This document shows, piece by piece, positions 1 to 11,460 of a stretch of DNA of 64,000 nt. The position numbers and the translations under genes were made by a program. How positions within the stretch are numbered: the stretch's first letter is position 1; every line of letters begins with the position of its first letter. The stretch is from Brevipalpus yothersi (Eukaryota > Arthropoda > Arachnida > Trombidiformes > Tenuipalpidae), in the NCBI GenBank assembly GCA_003956705.1, contig QZCP01000097.1:1-64000 (forward strand), written 5' to 3'. The notes below the pieces were generated by a model. The model was not told the origin of the DNA. It was given only the letters and a program-made list of their open reading frames with translations, and searched no databases.

Positions 1-32
1 GAATGAATTTCTCTCATCTTCTTGCTGCCTTC

Positions 33-35
<3 letters not shown>

Positions 36-71
<36 letters not shown>
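36..71. repeat. (CT)n microsatellite
   Basis: An uninterrupted CT dinucleotide run. It lies just upstream of a good 3' splice site (AG at 113-114), so it may also act as the polypyrimidine tract of an intron end. Confidence 0.95.
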
Positions 72-74
<3 letters not shown>

Positions 75-114
75 TTCTCTAGCTGTCTCTTATTCTCTTC
101 TTTATTTCTCTTAG

Positions 115-171
115 GTTTTAGATCTTGACGATGAATTCGAAGATATTCGGTCAACTTCTTCCAACAGATGA
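115..171 (+). CDS. Possible last coding exon of an upstream gene (partial)
   Basis: A long pyrimidine tract ends in a textbook acceptor (tttctcttag) at 105-114. The next 57 bases read VLDLDDEFEDIRSTSSNR and then stop (TGA 169-171). The acidic stretch followed by a Ser/Arg tail resembles a cytosolic protein C-terminus, and the frame is closed in the other two readings or less protein-like. The rest of the gene would lie to the left of the window. No protein family can be named from 18 residues, and no clear AATAAA was seen nearby, so this is only a candidate. Confidence 0.3.
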   Translation, partial: VLDLDDEFEDIRSTSSNR

Positions 172-1188
172 TGTGGCTCTCTCTGCCGGATGAAGCCTTT
201 CAGCCGTCAACGTGGAACGTTTTCTTCATCCTCTAGATATCTTGGAATATCTTGGAACAACTTCGATGGATATGCAGCTTCCCACCTTTTCCCACAGAAT
301 TTAATCAGGAAACGTCCATTTGGTCACTCAAACTCACTCTCTTCTATGTTCCGTTGTACTAATGATGAATGACATTCAAAGCATTTTTTTCACGTATCAA
401 GTGATCCACTTGTTCCATCTCTCCTAATTTATCTCTATTCTCTATCATTTTGATCAAACGAATCTTTCTTTTGGCAATCATATTCACCTTTGATCATCCA
501 CACTACTACTTCATGCATCTACTGTTTCAAAGAATCTCGTAGAAAAATCTATCATTAATGGATGTGGAGAAATATTCCATTCTGTTGGAAAGAGAAGCGA
601 TAAACAAGTTTAATTTTATGCTGGAATTTTTCTTGAGAGAAACGAATATTGGATAAAATTTTTCTCCAGCGATCATTATTATTCACTTTAGGGAAGTGGG
701 TTGCTCAATCTTCATTTTCTTGGACCATTAGAGTTCTTGTTTTCGAAAGATTCAGAGGATCAATAAGTGAAAATATAACGATTATTGCTTTTAATATGCA
801 TTTTGAGTGCTTATAGATTGAGAAAAATATTCTACCATAGAGTTAGAAAGAGGCTTGAAATTGAGCCATAGTTTCATTTTTTTTGAACGAAATACTGCTT
901 TTATGATTGAGACCTAGGATATTGGTGAGAGATGTTGAATCTAATCCAATTCAAATGCAAATTGTTTTGAGGAAGCCATTTTGAAAGAATGTTTACTAAC
1001 AAGAGAGAATTGGAATACATGAGAGATGAAGCATAAAGGGAGAGAGAGAAGAGAAGAGAAAAGGAGAAGAAGAGGAGGAGGATGCTGGAGAGAGGGGAAA
1101 AGTATAAAGTATAAAGTTCACTTCTCTCTTTCTTAAAATATCGATCAATGAAAATGAGTGAGCAAGAAAAGTGAGAAAATGACAGGTT

Positions 1189-1192
<4 letters not shown>

Positions 1193-1249
<57 letters not shown>
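1193..1249. repeat. (GA)n microsatellite
   Basis: A pure GA run of about 57 bp inside the larger polypurine tract. Long mirror-symmetric purine runs of this kind can form triplex (H-DNA); that is general knowledge and was not tested here. Confidence 0.95.
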
Positions 1250-1252
<3 letters not shown>

Positions 1253-1903
1253 CGACGAGATACTGTGGCGATTAGTGAGAGAAAGAGAATCTTGCATGGA
1301 GAAGAGGAGAGAAGAAGAAGAAGAAGAAGAAGGAATGGATGCTGAAGAGAGAGAAAAAGAAAGAGAGAACAAAGAATATTGAAATTGGAATCTGTAGAGT
1401 GAAAAGATGAGTTGAAACGAAGGCAATGGCAAGGAATAAGAAGAAGACGAAGAGGAAAAAGAAAATGAAGAGGATGGAGATACGAGAAGGGAGAGGAAGA
1501 ATAAAGAATAAAGAGGAATGCAATGTAAGGCGAGGGGGAGTTGAATCTTCCATTACTCAATAAGTTGGCTACAAGCAAGATGAAAATCGATCCTGAAGTT
1601 TTGCATCCATTTAAATGATGTTTCTCTTGACAAGAGATGCGTTTCAAAGGAAAAAGAGAAAGAGAGATGGAGAGAGAAAGAGGAGAAAGAGGGAGAGGGA
1701 GAGAAGGAGGAGTAAGAAAAGAAGAAATAAGGAATAAAACGAAGAAGAAGGAGCAGAGATGCTGATGATCCGTGATTATATCACAGAGGTAATAGGCAGC
1801 GAGAGAGAAAGGGAGAAAAAAAGGAGAGAGCTGATCAGAAGAAGGAGAGAAAACTCGGATGTTAGTGAACGAGTTGGATGAGGATGAGGAGGATGAGTTT
1901 GCA

Positions 1904-1926
1904 TCTTCTCTCTCTCTCTCTCTCTC
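1904..1926. repeat. (CT)n microsatellite
   Basis: A short CT run that marks a purine-to-pyrimidine switch at the right-hand side of the 1.0-1.9 kb polypurine tract. Confidence 0.9.
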
Positions 1927-2220
1927 TTGGCTCATAAGCAACACACATTATGCTCATCTCACTTATGAAGCAGTCCAATGAGAAGGAGGAGTAAAGGAGG
2001 TGTTCTAAGGAGGTGTCTAAGACGGAAGATGATGCATTCCGCTGGCTTCCTCTTGCGAATAGAGAGGAAAAGAGAGAGAGAGAAGAGGGGGAGAGGGGAG
2101 AGGAAGAAAGGGGAAGATAGAAGAGCTTTTAAATTTTAAGAGAATGTGTAGAAGATTTCAGCGAAGGAGAGAGAAAGAGAGAAAACAGCTCCTCATAATT
2201 GATAGGCTACATAAATCAGC

Positions 2221-4800
2221 ATTTCGGGTCTATTCTCTTTCCTGGATAATTGAACATGTATTCTGAGTGCATGAAAAATATCATCCTCCTAACAGTATCT
2301 TGGATCTTGGGCACTGTCATTCCATTTAAAATGTAGCACTCTTCATGAGCTTTGAAACTCTAGCTTTTTCAGGAGAAAAAATCCACCAAATTCAGAAAAC
2401 TCTATAAGAACACATCCATTATTGTCTCTCAGAATACATTCGAAAGAATTTTAATGGTGTGCAGCAAGCGATGGAATAACAGCATCTTTCCTCTGTTGAT
2501 GAGCAAGTAATATCACAGCTATGCAACATCTTGTCGTGTGTCTAAAAAACTTTGTATATGAGAATGGATGCTCTAGTAATGTTTCACACACATAGAATTC
2601 ACCCAGAAAAGTTATTGCTCAAATTTTTGTTACATAATGATGACCAAGTTCTGTCATCATCTATATATTATTCTCGTCAATATTCAACAATACTCCATAC
2701 TCATCAATAGATATCAATCGAATTAACATGATCCTAATATTTTTGAGACCACTGCCATCATCAGAAGATATCAATATGATCTTAACTTTTACCACTCTTG
2801 TCCAGAAGATTTTTCTCTTATTGTCAAGAATCTTTATTCGTTTTCAGCTTATTCTGGCCGTTTAGCTTGATACTTTTTCCTTTGCTACTGATATTTTCCA
2901 TTATTTTGCGAAATAGTTTTGCAACAAACTCTTCTATCCAAGCATATGGAATCATTTGTAATTGAATCTATTGTGACCTCACATACACACACACATATAT
3001 ATAAGTAACAAAGAAAAACAAGAATCCAATAGTTAGAACATTCTGGATAACAGAGCGAGAGAGAGAGAGAGCGAATTTGGATTCCCTTTCTCTCTCACTC
3101 CTCTGGATGCATGCATTGGGTGAGATGTTTTTCATGATGAGGAGCTCACATACATACAATACATTAAGCGAGAAGAGAAAAAAACTTGGAAGAAAAAGGA
3201 ATGAGATCGCTCATCGAGTGAGACTGTCTGATTCTTTGCCTCTATAATGATGATGAGAGGAGAGGGTGTGGGAAATTCAGAATCGTAGGAGGAGCTTGAG
3301 GAGAGCAGAAGCAAAGAAAAAAGTCTAATTAGATGCAAATTCAAATGATGGAGATGAAGAAGATGGAAAAGAGGAGGGAGGGAGATGAAGAAAGGAACAA
3401 AAATTCTATCCTTCAATTGGGAAGCTGGAAAGTTTTCATCTTTCGCTCTGTTGTTAAAGGAAAGAGAGAATGTTTTTGACACATATATGAGTCACTGATT
3501 ATTATAAGACTCAAAAATGAGGGGAGCACATTTGACAGATCTAGTGAAAGTGTATTAAATTTGAGTAGGAATTTTTATCCTCAAAAATAGGAGAATGCAC
3601 GGAGAAGTGAAAAAAAAATTTATGCAATGCGTTTCTTTGTTCTTCTCTTGAATCATACAAAGTTCTCTATTCTTTCGCCAGTTACTCGGTCCAACATAGA
3701 GTCTCATGAGTACTCCAGATGAAGGAAAGAGGAGAGAGAGAGAAAAAAATGCTGAATTCAAAAGTTTTCCTCAACTTTTGATCATCTGAGAGAGTTGAGG
3801 TTCATCAAAAACAGAGGAAAAGAGAAGCCTTAGTTTAACCACTAATCTTGATCAGCTTAACTTTTTGATCATCAATGTTTCGTCATATTTTGCTCTAATT
3901 TCATCACATTTGAATCCATTTTTGACTATTCAACTTCTTTTCCATAACTAAAAGGTACACTCTTAGAGCAAAGGAATATTCAAAGCAAAATACACCGATT
4001 GATGTACTTTATGGATAATCTGAGGAAATTTCTCTTCTCATCTCGATCACTCTGATCACCTAGATATTTTCGACTCGTAGGACCAGTGGAGTAGGGATGG
4101 ATAAGATGACCCGATGTTAATATGGATGCACTTATTCGTATTCATATTGATGCCCATACACACACATACAGAAAAAACTTACACTCAACAGCATCTCTTC
4201 AGCAACTGAGCTGTATTCTCCCGAAAGTGTGCTTCACCTCAAGGCTTTTCAAGGTTTCAGGTCAGTATGTTTATTCACTGGATAGAAAAATTCTTTCAAT
4301 AAAGCGCAACAGTTTAGTAGCAACAGAAGCCTCACCTCTCATCACGTGAGAATAATTACCCATTAGTGTTAATTATTCATGTTAATTATCATATTAAAAT
4401 TTTTAAACTTGCATATCTAATGATGTGGATGATCCCATAGATATTTTCCAACCTTCTTATGGGACCGTTCCTTTTCGGAAGCTGAGCATCTTGAATTTCA
4501 ATTGTTAGATCCCTAAGATGTTATTAATTTCATTTTGAAAATTTAGCAAAAACTTTTATGCATTAAAACCCATTCTTGAGCTCATTTTTATTCAAATTTT
4601 GAAGGCAATATTCTATCAAAAAATCGATGTTAAAGATAGTTTCTGCTATGTTCTGATGAACCTGAACTTTTTGTCAAATTGTGCATCTTGGTAACTTTGC
4701 CCTACGAGCAGTTTTATATTTATACTTTTCTTTTCTCTTATTCCATAGATGCTTGTTTTGGCTCTTATTTTCTTAGTTTTTTTTCTGTGTATATTTGCAG
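2221..4800. other. Non-coding AT-rich DNA
   Basis: Ordinary AT-rich sequence with ATG/ATC trinucleotide bias and small purine patches (about 3050-3480 and 3720-3750). The open frames are short, low in complexity and lack splice support. No gene seen. Confidence 0.6.
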
Positions 4801-6430
4801 TTTGAAGAGGTTCTCCATCATTGGAAAAAGATGCGAGAAGGAGAGGGAGAGAGAGAAGCTGAGCCTTCATCCTATAAGCAGTTACTTTAAAATGTACGCA
4901 ATTATCGATCCACTTTTACATGCCTCCCTCCAATTTCGTTCGGCTCAAGAGAACGAAAAGAAAAAGGATGAAGAAGAAGGAGCAAAATGAGAAGAAGATG
5001 AAAAAAGAAGGCGTCAGGAGCTCTCTTTTGTGAGTATAAGTTTACTCTGGTGGATGTTACGAAAATACAATTTAAGATGCAAGCAAAATGTCGAGATGAA
5101 GAAAAAGAAGAAGAAAAAGGAATTGAGAGAGCAAAAGAGGAGCGAATGAATTTTGTAGAAGAAAGTGAGCCAAGAAGAAGGGAGAAGGGAGAGATGTGAG
5201 TGAGATGGGGGGAGAGAGAGAGAGAAGTAAACCAGTGATTTTCATTCGAACATCTCTCCCCTAAATTCGATTATAAATCACCAACGAAGAGAGAGAGAGG
5301 GAGAGAGAGAGAAAATCAAAGTGGAATATCGATTGGATCTGATGGAAAAAGAGAACAAGAGCCAAGAACATCAACGGAAAGGGAGATGAAGCAGAAAGGG
5401 GTGGCAAGGAAGTAAAATCTTTAAAATGAAGAGAAAACAGAGCAAAAAGAGAAGAATGAGAGCAAAAAGAGGATGGAAAAGATGCGAGAGAGGGGGAGAG
5501 AAAGAGATGCTGGGTGATGATGATGAAAGAGAAGCAAGCAAACTGATGCCAAGTCTCAGTAATAGTATCTTTTTAAAGAGAGTGCAAAAAAGGAGGATGC
5601 AGAAAGGGAAGAGAGAGAGAGAGATGAAGAAAGCGGGTGTCAATGGCATTTACAATCGATTTTTATATATTGCAAGTTCTCTTCGTTTGGGCAAAATTTG
5701 GGTTGAAAAAGGAAAAAAAGGACAGGAATACAGATGAGGAGAGGGAGAGAAAAAGAAGGAGGATGGAGAGGGGGTGGAAATTGAAAAAAGGGGAAGAAAT
5801 AGGGAGAGATGCTGCATGATGGAGAGAGGAAGAGTGGCCAGTGTGGGAGAGTAAAAAAGAGAAAAAGAGAGGAGATATCCATCCGCATCATCTCCATCTT
5901 TTCTTTAAAACTTGCAGTGCCTTTTAATTTGGTTACTAGCGGCGACATCGCATGAGCAGGACTTTTTCAAGTAATCCAAATCGATTTTGTTTAAAGAGGG
6001 CGGCCAGTGAATTACTATGCTTTTACTTTTTCTTCTTCTTTTTTCTTTTTTCTCCTCTTTTTTCCTCTCTCTCTCTCTTTCTCTTCCTTGCAATCTCCAC
6101 CACCCTCAACTCCCCTTGCCCATCGCCCCTTGGCTTTAAAGTTGCTCCTCATCAGAGCAAATGAGACTGCGTTAGTGTTTCTTGCTTTCTTTCAGTTCAC
6201 ATTAATATCGTTTCTTGAATTCCTAAACTTCATGGACCGATGGGGTGGGCTGAAGGGGTGGAGGAGAGCGAGAGAAGGGCATCAGATTGGGAGGCTGAGG
6301 GAGATGAGGATGCTGGGCTCAGTCGCAAGGGACACAGGAAAGATTCAAGAGAAGGAAAGGGAGAGAGAAGATGAAGAACAAGAAGAATCAAGAGAGGGAG
6401 AGAGAGAAGATTTGAAAGTATTTTCACTGT
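4801..6430. other. Non-coding, polypurine tract switching to polypyrimidine
   Basis: The plus strand is purine-rich from about 4830 to 5880, turns pyrimidine-rich at 6017-6120, and is purine-rich again at 6245-6420. Open frames here are Lys/Glu/Arg or Ser/Leu/Phe low complexity and are not accepted as genes. Confidence 0.65.
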
Positions 6431-6986
6431 AATGGCAGTCGAAATAATGATGAAAAAAGGGAGAAACAGAAGAAATTATGTGTCCATGGCAATGCATGAG
6501 TACATTTCATCCGATCTTTTTTCCCTTTTCCCTTCTCCCTTCTTCCATCTATTTCTCTCTCTCTCTCTCACTCAGCATCCTCATCTCTCCTATCCATTGC
6601 TTTCATCCGCATCTTTGCCTACTTACTTTTCTTCTCCATTTTGATTGTTCGTTTTAAAATGCTTCCCCCATCTTCCTCCATCTTTCCCCTCTTCTCTGAT
6701 AGAGAATTAGTTTTCGAATGAAGCTTCTGAATCTTTCTTACATCTCTCTCTTCTTTCCTCTTGCTCTAACTTTTGCTCTTTTTCCTCCTTCCTACTTCTT
6801 CTTCTTCCTCATCTATTGCTTTCGTTCTTGGCTATCTTGTTCAATTATCAACAATTCGCTTCTATTTCAGTCTCATCCAGAGATTTCTCAATTTTGACCA
6901 CATGAGAATGAAAACTCTGTACAAGAGATACTGAGTCCATTTTGATAGCATTTGGGCTCATTTTATAAGCTCATTCAAGCCTGCCT

Positions 6987-7010
6987 TTCTCTCTCTCTCT
7001 CTCTCTCTCT
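6987..7010. repeat. (CT)n microsatellite
   Basis: A pure CT run of about 24 bp. Confidence 0.9.
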
Positions 7011-8164
7011 TTTATCCATTGCGATATGATGCAAATCGATTCTTCAATCATATGCAGATGCCAAGCTTGCATAATTAATCATGCATTTATGAACACAATT
7101 CTATCTCATACTGAAGGATGGAGAACATTCTTCCCAAACGTTTGCTTCTCAATCTATCCACCACGCCCAGCCCATTAATAGATGAGTGAAACTACAATCA
7201 TTTCTATCTCTTTCTTCTCTCTCTTCGGAAGCTGCGTGATTATGAACGTTAAGCACTCTTCTTCCAACATTTTTCTCATTATGCAATATTTTTCATCCCA
7301 ACATACATACGCGTACTCACACAGACACACATAACATCACCAGAAAAAGAATCAAGCACGATCCCTACATGTCTCATGAATTATGAAAAATCTAATATGG
7401 CCTCTATTCACTTGATATGATCATCATCGTTAAATTTGAATATCTAATCAGCTCTGTCATCAAGTAAACTGGGCGTAAAAATTGTATACACCAAGTGAGA
7501 GAATGGAAGAATCAGAGTCAAAGATTTTCTCTTTCAACTTCTTCCAGTCAATTCGGTGGGAGGTGTTTGTGATTAAATCATTAACATTTCAATAGAGAGG
7601 AGAGAGCGAACTGATTTTCTCTACTATCGGAAGGGCTGAATTAGAATAGGCTGTTTAACCCTATCATATGGGAAAAAATTATGCAAGCCATGCCTCTTTT
7701 TTCCTTGCATACAATTAATTTTCTCCTCCCATTTTGACTCTCATCACTTGTACTACCACTTCATTATTGTCACTTAACCCTCTCTGGCTTGACACCAATG
7801 AATGTTAACCGCCACCCACTTCACCACCCTTCTTCCTCTATTTCACTCATCTCAATCGAGTGGCTTCCCTCTCTCTCTCTCCTCTTCTTCTCTACTAGAG
7901 AGGTTTCATCATCATTCATCTTGCTATCATCTTCTGTCATCCGATACCCGTGCTCTTTTCTCTCTATCATCACCCTTTGATGCCCTCTCCTCTTCCCTTT
8001 GGCCCCGTCAAATCTTTATCATCACATCTCCATCCTCATCTTTATCAACCCGCTTTTCAAGCTACATTCATCATGCACACTCACACACACAAAACATACA
8101 CAAACACTTGCGAAAAAAAGCAGGCATCTTTCATCACCTTCTTTTCATCACACTTGCATCATCA

Positions 8165-8189
8165 TAACTGTAACTGTAACTGTAACTGT
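8165..8189. repeat. Hexanucleotide repeat, four copies of TAACTG
   Basis: Four tandem copies of a TAACTG unit in otherwise pyrimidine-rich DNA. It is the only clear hexamer array noticed in the window, and it stands out from the dinucleotide repeats around it. Confidence 0.85.
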
Positions 8190-10016
8190 TGATGTTTTCA
8201 TGGTCTCATGTGTTTCTTGGACACTCTTATCTAAGTGGGCTAATAAGTAAGCGGTAATTGAAGCCTCGTGGCTTATCTGTTTATTTCTCCACATCTTTCA
8301 TCTTTCTCTTGAGCAAATGTCACAAATAAGCAAGCAAGATAGTATTGTCTTTATTCTTTATTCTCATTTCTTATTCTTGTTTCTTATACTTATTTTCTCT
8401 CCTCTGGACCTAGCGAATTGTGTTGATAATCACCTACATTTGCCTCTCTCTTACTTCAACTAGGCAAGATTGACTATTTACCTTGTTTCTTTACACGAAT
8501 ATCAATCTCATTTACTTTTGTGTGTGTACATCTTTTGCATAAACATTCTATCTTATTCATTTCTTTACTTTTTTCTCTCTCTCAGCTTTCTCTTTTTTTG
8601 CTTCCATTCGTTTTTCTGCCACATCTCTCATCATTTGCATCTCATCCGTTCTCTTATTTTCCACCTTCTCTAGTTGCATCTTTTACCTCCTCTTTCTTCT
8701 TCCTCTCATTCTTCCCTCCTTTTCATATTACAGTCTTTTTTTCCTCATTTTTCCACACTCGTTATTTTCACTCCCCAGCTTCCCTTGCCTCATCTTTACC
8801 TCTAGTCAGTGGTGCAAAGCAGGCGAGAATCGATTATAAAATCGATCATCTATTCTTTTCCATCTTTTTTCTCTCTCTCTCCAATGCTCAGCATAAATGG
8901 CCACGCAAAATGAATCCCATTCTCATATTTTGCAGCCTCCCTTAGAAACTATACATTACGATCCACTATAATGACGTCTTAGAAGAATGATAAACCAAAT
9001 CTTCTTCTTCTCCATCTTCTCTCGTGTCCATGGTTTTTTCTCTTTTTCTCTCTCTTTTTCCCTTTCTCCCACTATTCCGCCCCCTGGATGCCCACCGGAT
9101 GTTGCATAGATATGAAAGTTTATGTATGTATGAAGAGGAGAAAAAGAAAGAGAAAAGAATGGAAATGATGCGAGAAAATGTGAAGAGCTGGAAGATCGCT
9201 TAGAGCTCACAGATGAAGTTTCATACGCTAAAGCAAAATCATCATACAGACACACACACATATATACACACAGGCTATAATCATCTTCACAATTCAGCTT
9301 ATATTCCAAGTAGTTAACACAAATCAATGGGTTCAGTTGAAATGTATGGTCTATGATATTTTTGACTCTCTCTCTCCCTCTCCCTTCTCTCACCATTATC
9401 ATCATGAGAAAAAAAGGAGAGAGAATAAAAATTCGAAATTCTCTGATCTATTTTTCACCGCTCTTCATATCTATCACACTTTCTCATTTTCTATTCATTG
9501 ATAAATGAATGATGAGAATACAGCCAACTGATCTTGATCTCTATCATTTTGACAGTACAATAAACGAAAAATCTTCATGATTACAGTACATTAATTCACT
9601 CTCAATTCGAGTTCACACATAGATACACAGTTTTGAATCCAGATGAGAAAAAATATTCCATGATCATGGCTTATCAGCATTGAACCATTTGCACATGAAT
9701 TTTTCACAATTTTCTATTTACCGTTAATCAAAAATTCCGGGAAAATTTGTATCACAAAGCCGAAATTTTTGGATAACGGTCGCTTTAAAAATTTACTTAT
9801 CAATGACAATCCTCAATATTTATATTTTACCGTGATATATTCCAAAATATTTTCTCCATAAATCAATTAAATAAATATTTTCATTTTTCAAATTTTATTA
9901 TTTTTTCCCCACGTTCAACTTGAAGCGCTAATTTCAAAAGTTTTTTCCTAAAACAAGAGAACAACTTTTTTTTTGACCGGCAATTTCCTTCATGCTCATT
10001 AAAGATCAGGTTTTTT

Positions 10017-11435
10017 AAAGGTGAGCTTTTTAGCTTGTTTAACGAAGTGTATCTCTTGTTTACGTTGATGGTATACTTTGAACTTCATGATCAGATACAA
10101 AACGCTTATTGATAGGTGTACATACTGAGTGTAAACTTTTGTGCTATCGTAATGATGACTACTAGAAGGGAAAAATTGACCTTAATATCACTGATAGTAA
10201 GCCTTCTGGTCGGCTTAACGGTTACCTATTGGTCGATTGTTTCGTTTGTGTTCAGCTTGATAGCAGGTCCAATATTGATTGTTCAATTATCATGGACAGT
10301 GTTCAAAGTTATCCAACAATTGACAAATACTTCAATCAATCCCGATGGTAAAGTCATACTGATAACAGGTAAGTACATGATATAATTTCAATACGAATCT
10401 GATTCTGAGAATATGTATTAATCTTGGATAAGAATATTGTTTTTGTTAATGGTATTTATTTAAACAAAAACAAATAGTAAATAATGAAGAAAATAGTATT
10501 TTCAAAATACTGAAAACTTTACATTCCGTACCATGATATTAGGTTGCGATTCTGGTTTCGGTCATAAATCAGCTCTACACTTGAACCAGTTTGGATTCCG
10601 AGTGATTGCAACATGCATGTTTCCTGATGGTGAAGGTGCCAAAAGCTTGAAAGAAAATGCATTTAAGTCAGAAAAGATGCACATACTTGGTCTGGATGTT
10701 ACAAAAAGTGGGAATATTGATCATCTGTATGAACAAGTGGACACAATATTATCACAGACAAATGATGTGCTCTATGGACTGCTCAATAATGCCGGTATTT
10801 TCAATTTTCAAGCCATCGAAACGGGCACATTTGAAGTGATGCTGGACAGAGTGTTGAGTGTTAATTTTTGGGGTGTCGTTAGAATGACCAGAAAATTTTT
10901 ACCATTAATCAGAAGTAGTCAAGAGCGTATAGTGACCATCTCTAGTTTGGCTAGTAGGTATTGTAAACATTCTAGTGGTGCTTATTCGTGCAGTAAACAT
11001 GCGGTAAAAGCATTTGTGAACACATGTCGAATAGAGACAGCAAAATTTGGTATCAGATTCATTGAAATTGAACCAGGCTATGCGGATACACCTTTGATGG
11101 AGAATTCGAAAATTTTGGAGTATTTTTGTGATGCAATTAAATCTACAGATGAATCGATAAGATTAGCTTATAGATGGGATACAAAAAAACTGGATCATTA
11201 TACCCAGAAAATCATGGAGGGATATCAATCTCTCCATGCACTTTTTGATGCTAAGAATTCAGTGGATAAAGTGGTGAACACTATTGGATATTCTTTTGAA
11301 ACAAGTAATCCTGATGATAATTATGTTGTAACTAGTAAAATACTCCAAATTTTGGATAGTTTTGGTTCATATTTTACTGAAGAATTGAGATCACTCATCT
11401 CACAGGATCTTTGATAAGTTATTTTTTTGTAGATA
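10017..11435 (+). repeat. Inverted segmental duplication, left arm
   Basis: This 1.4-kb block carries SDR gene 1 with its leader, intron and 3' end. It matches the block at 17478-18890 in opposite orientation. Similarity starts in the leader (shared AACGAAGTGTATCTC, 10041-10055), runs through both exons and the 174-bp intron, and fades about 25 bases after the stop codon. By eye, roughly nine in ten positions match. Confidence 0.9.
10152..11414 (+). CDS. Membrane-anchored short-chain dehydrogenase/reductase (SDR gene 1)
   Basis: Two exons, 10152-10368 and 10543-11414, joined by a phase-1 GT..AG intron, give 362 residues. The N-terminus has two hydrophobic stretches (about 10-35 and 38-52), then the cofactor motif TGCDSGFG (72-79), which is split by the intron after the first base of the Gly codon. 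NNAG, the catalytic Asn (180, in VNFWGVV), Ser (207), and YSCSK with Tyr 220 and Lys 224 are all present, followed by IEPGYADT. This is the layout of the retinol/17-beta-hydroxysteroid/3-hydroxybutyrate dehydrogenase branch (SDR9C-like). It should be an active NAD(P)(H) oxidoreductase on a lipophilic substrate at a membrane, but the substrate cannot be told from sequence. The start is the first of two adjacent ATGs and is conserved in the inverted copy. An upstream in-frame reading begins only at GTG and is not conserved. Confidence 0.92.
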
Positions 11436-11454
11436 TTTTGCATCAGAAAAGAGT

Positions 11455-11460
11455 AATAAA
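11455..11460 (+). terminator. Probable poly(A) signal of SDR gene 1
   Basis: AATAAA about 40 bases after the stop codon. Confidence 0.6.

Larger units (their letters stand above)
172..2220. other. Non-coding, polypurine-rich DNA
   Basis: No supportable gene. From about 1020 to 2190 the plus strand is almost entirely purine (GAGA, GAAGAA, AGGAGG), which opens a long minus-strand frame at 901-1944. That frame translates as Ser/Leu/Phe low complexity and is a composition artefact. Confidence 0.7.
6431..10016. other. Non-coding, pyrimidine-rich DNA
   Basis: Mostly CT/TC-rich and ATC-rich sequence up to about 9400, then AT-rich DNA leading to the first SDR gene. Open frames are Ser/Leu/His/Phe low complexity. 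No gene seen. Confidence 0.65.

Noticed and set aside
901..1944. A 347-codon minus-strand frame
   Set aside because: It is the complement of a polypurine tract and translates to Ser/Leu/Phe runs; stop codons are rare there for compositional reasons. No family, splice or start support.
5426..5948. Overlapping open frames on both strands
   Set aside because: Lys/Glu/Arg or Pro/Leu/Phe low complexity produced by GA-rich DNA; open in several frames at once, which is the mark of composition rather than coding.
6007..6432. A 141-codon plus-strand frame
   Set aside because: It runs through a pyrimidine tract and then a purine tract, so the first half is Ser/Phe and the second half Arg/Glu; not a protein-like change.
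8520..8945. A 141-codon plus-strand frame and a 149-codon minus-strand frame next to it (8956-9405)
   Set aside because: Low-complexity sequence from CT/ATC-rich DNA; no recognisable domain or splice site.
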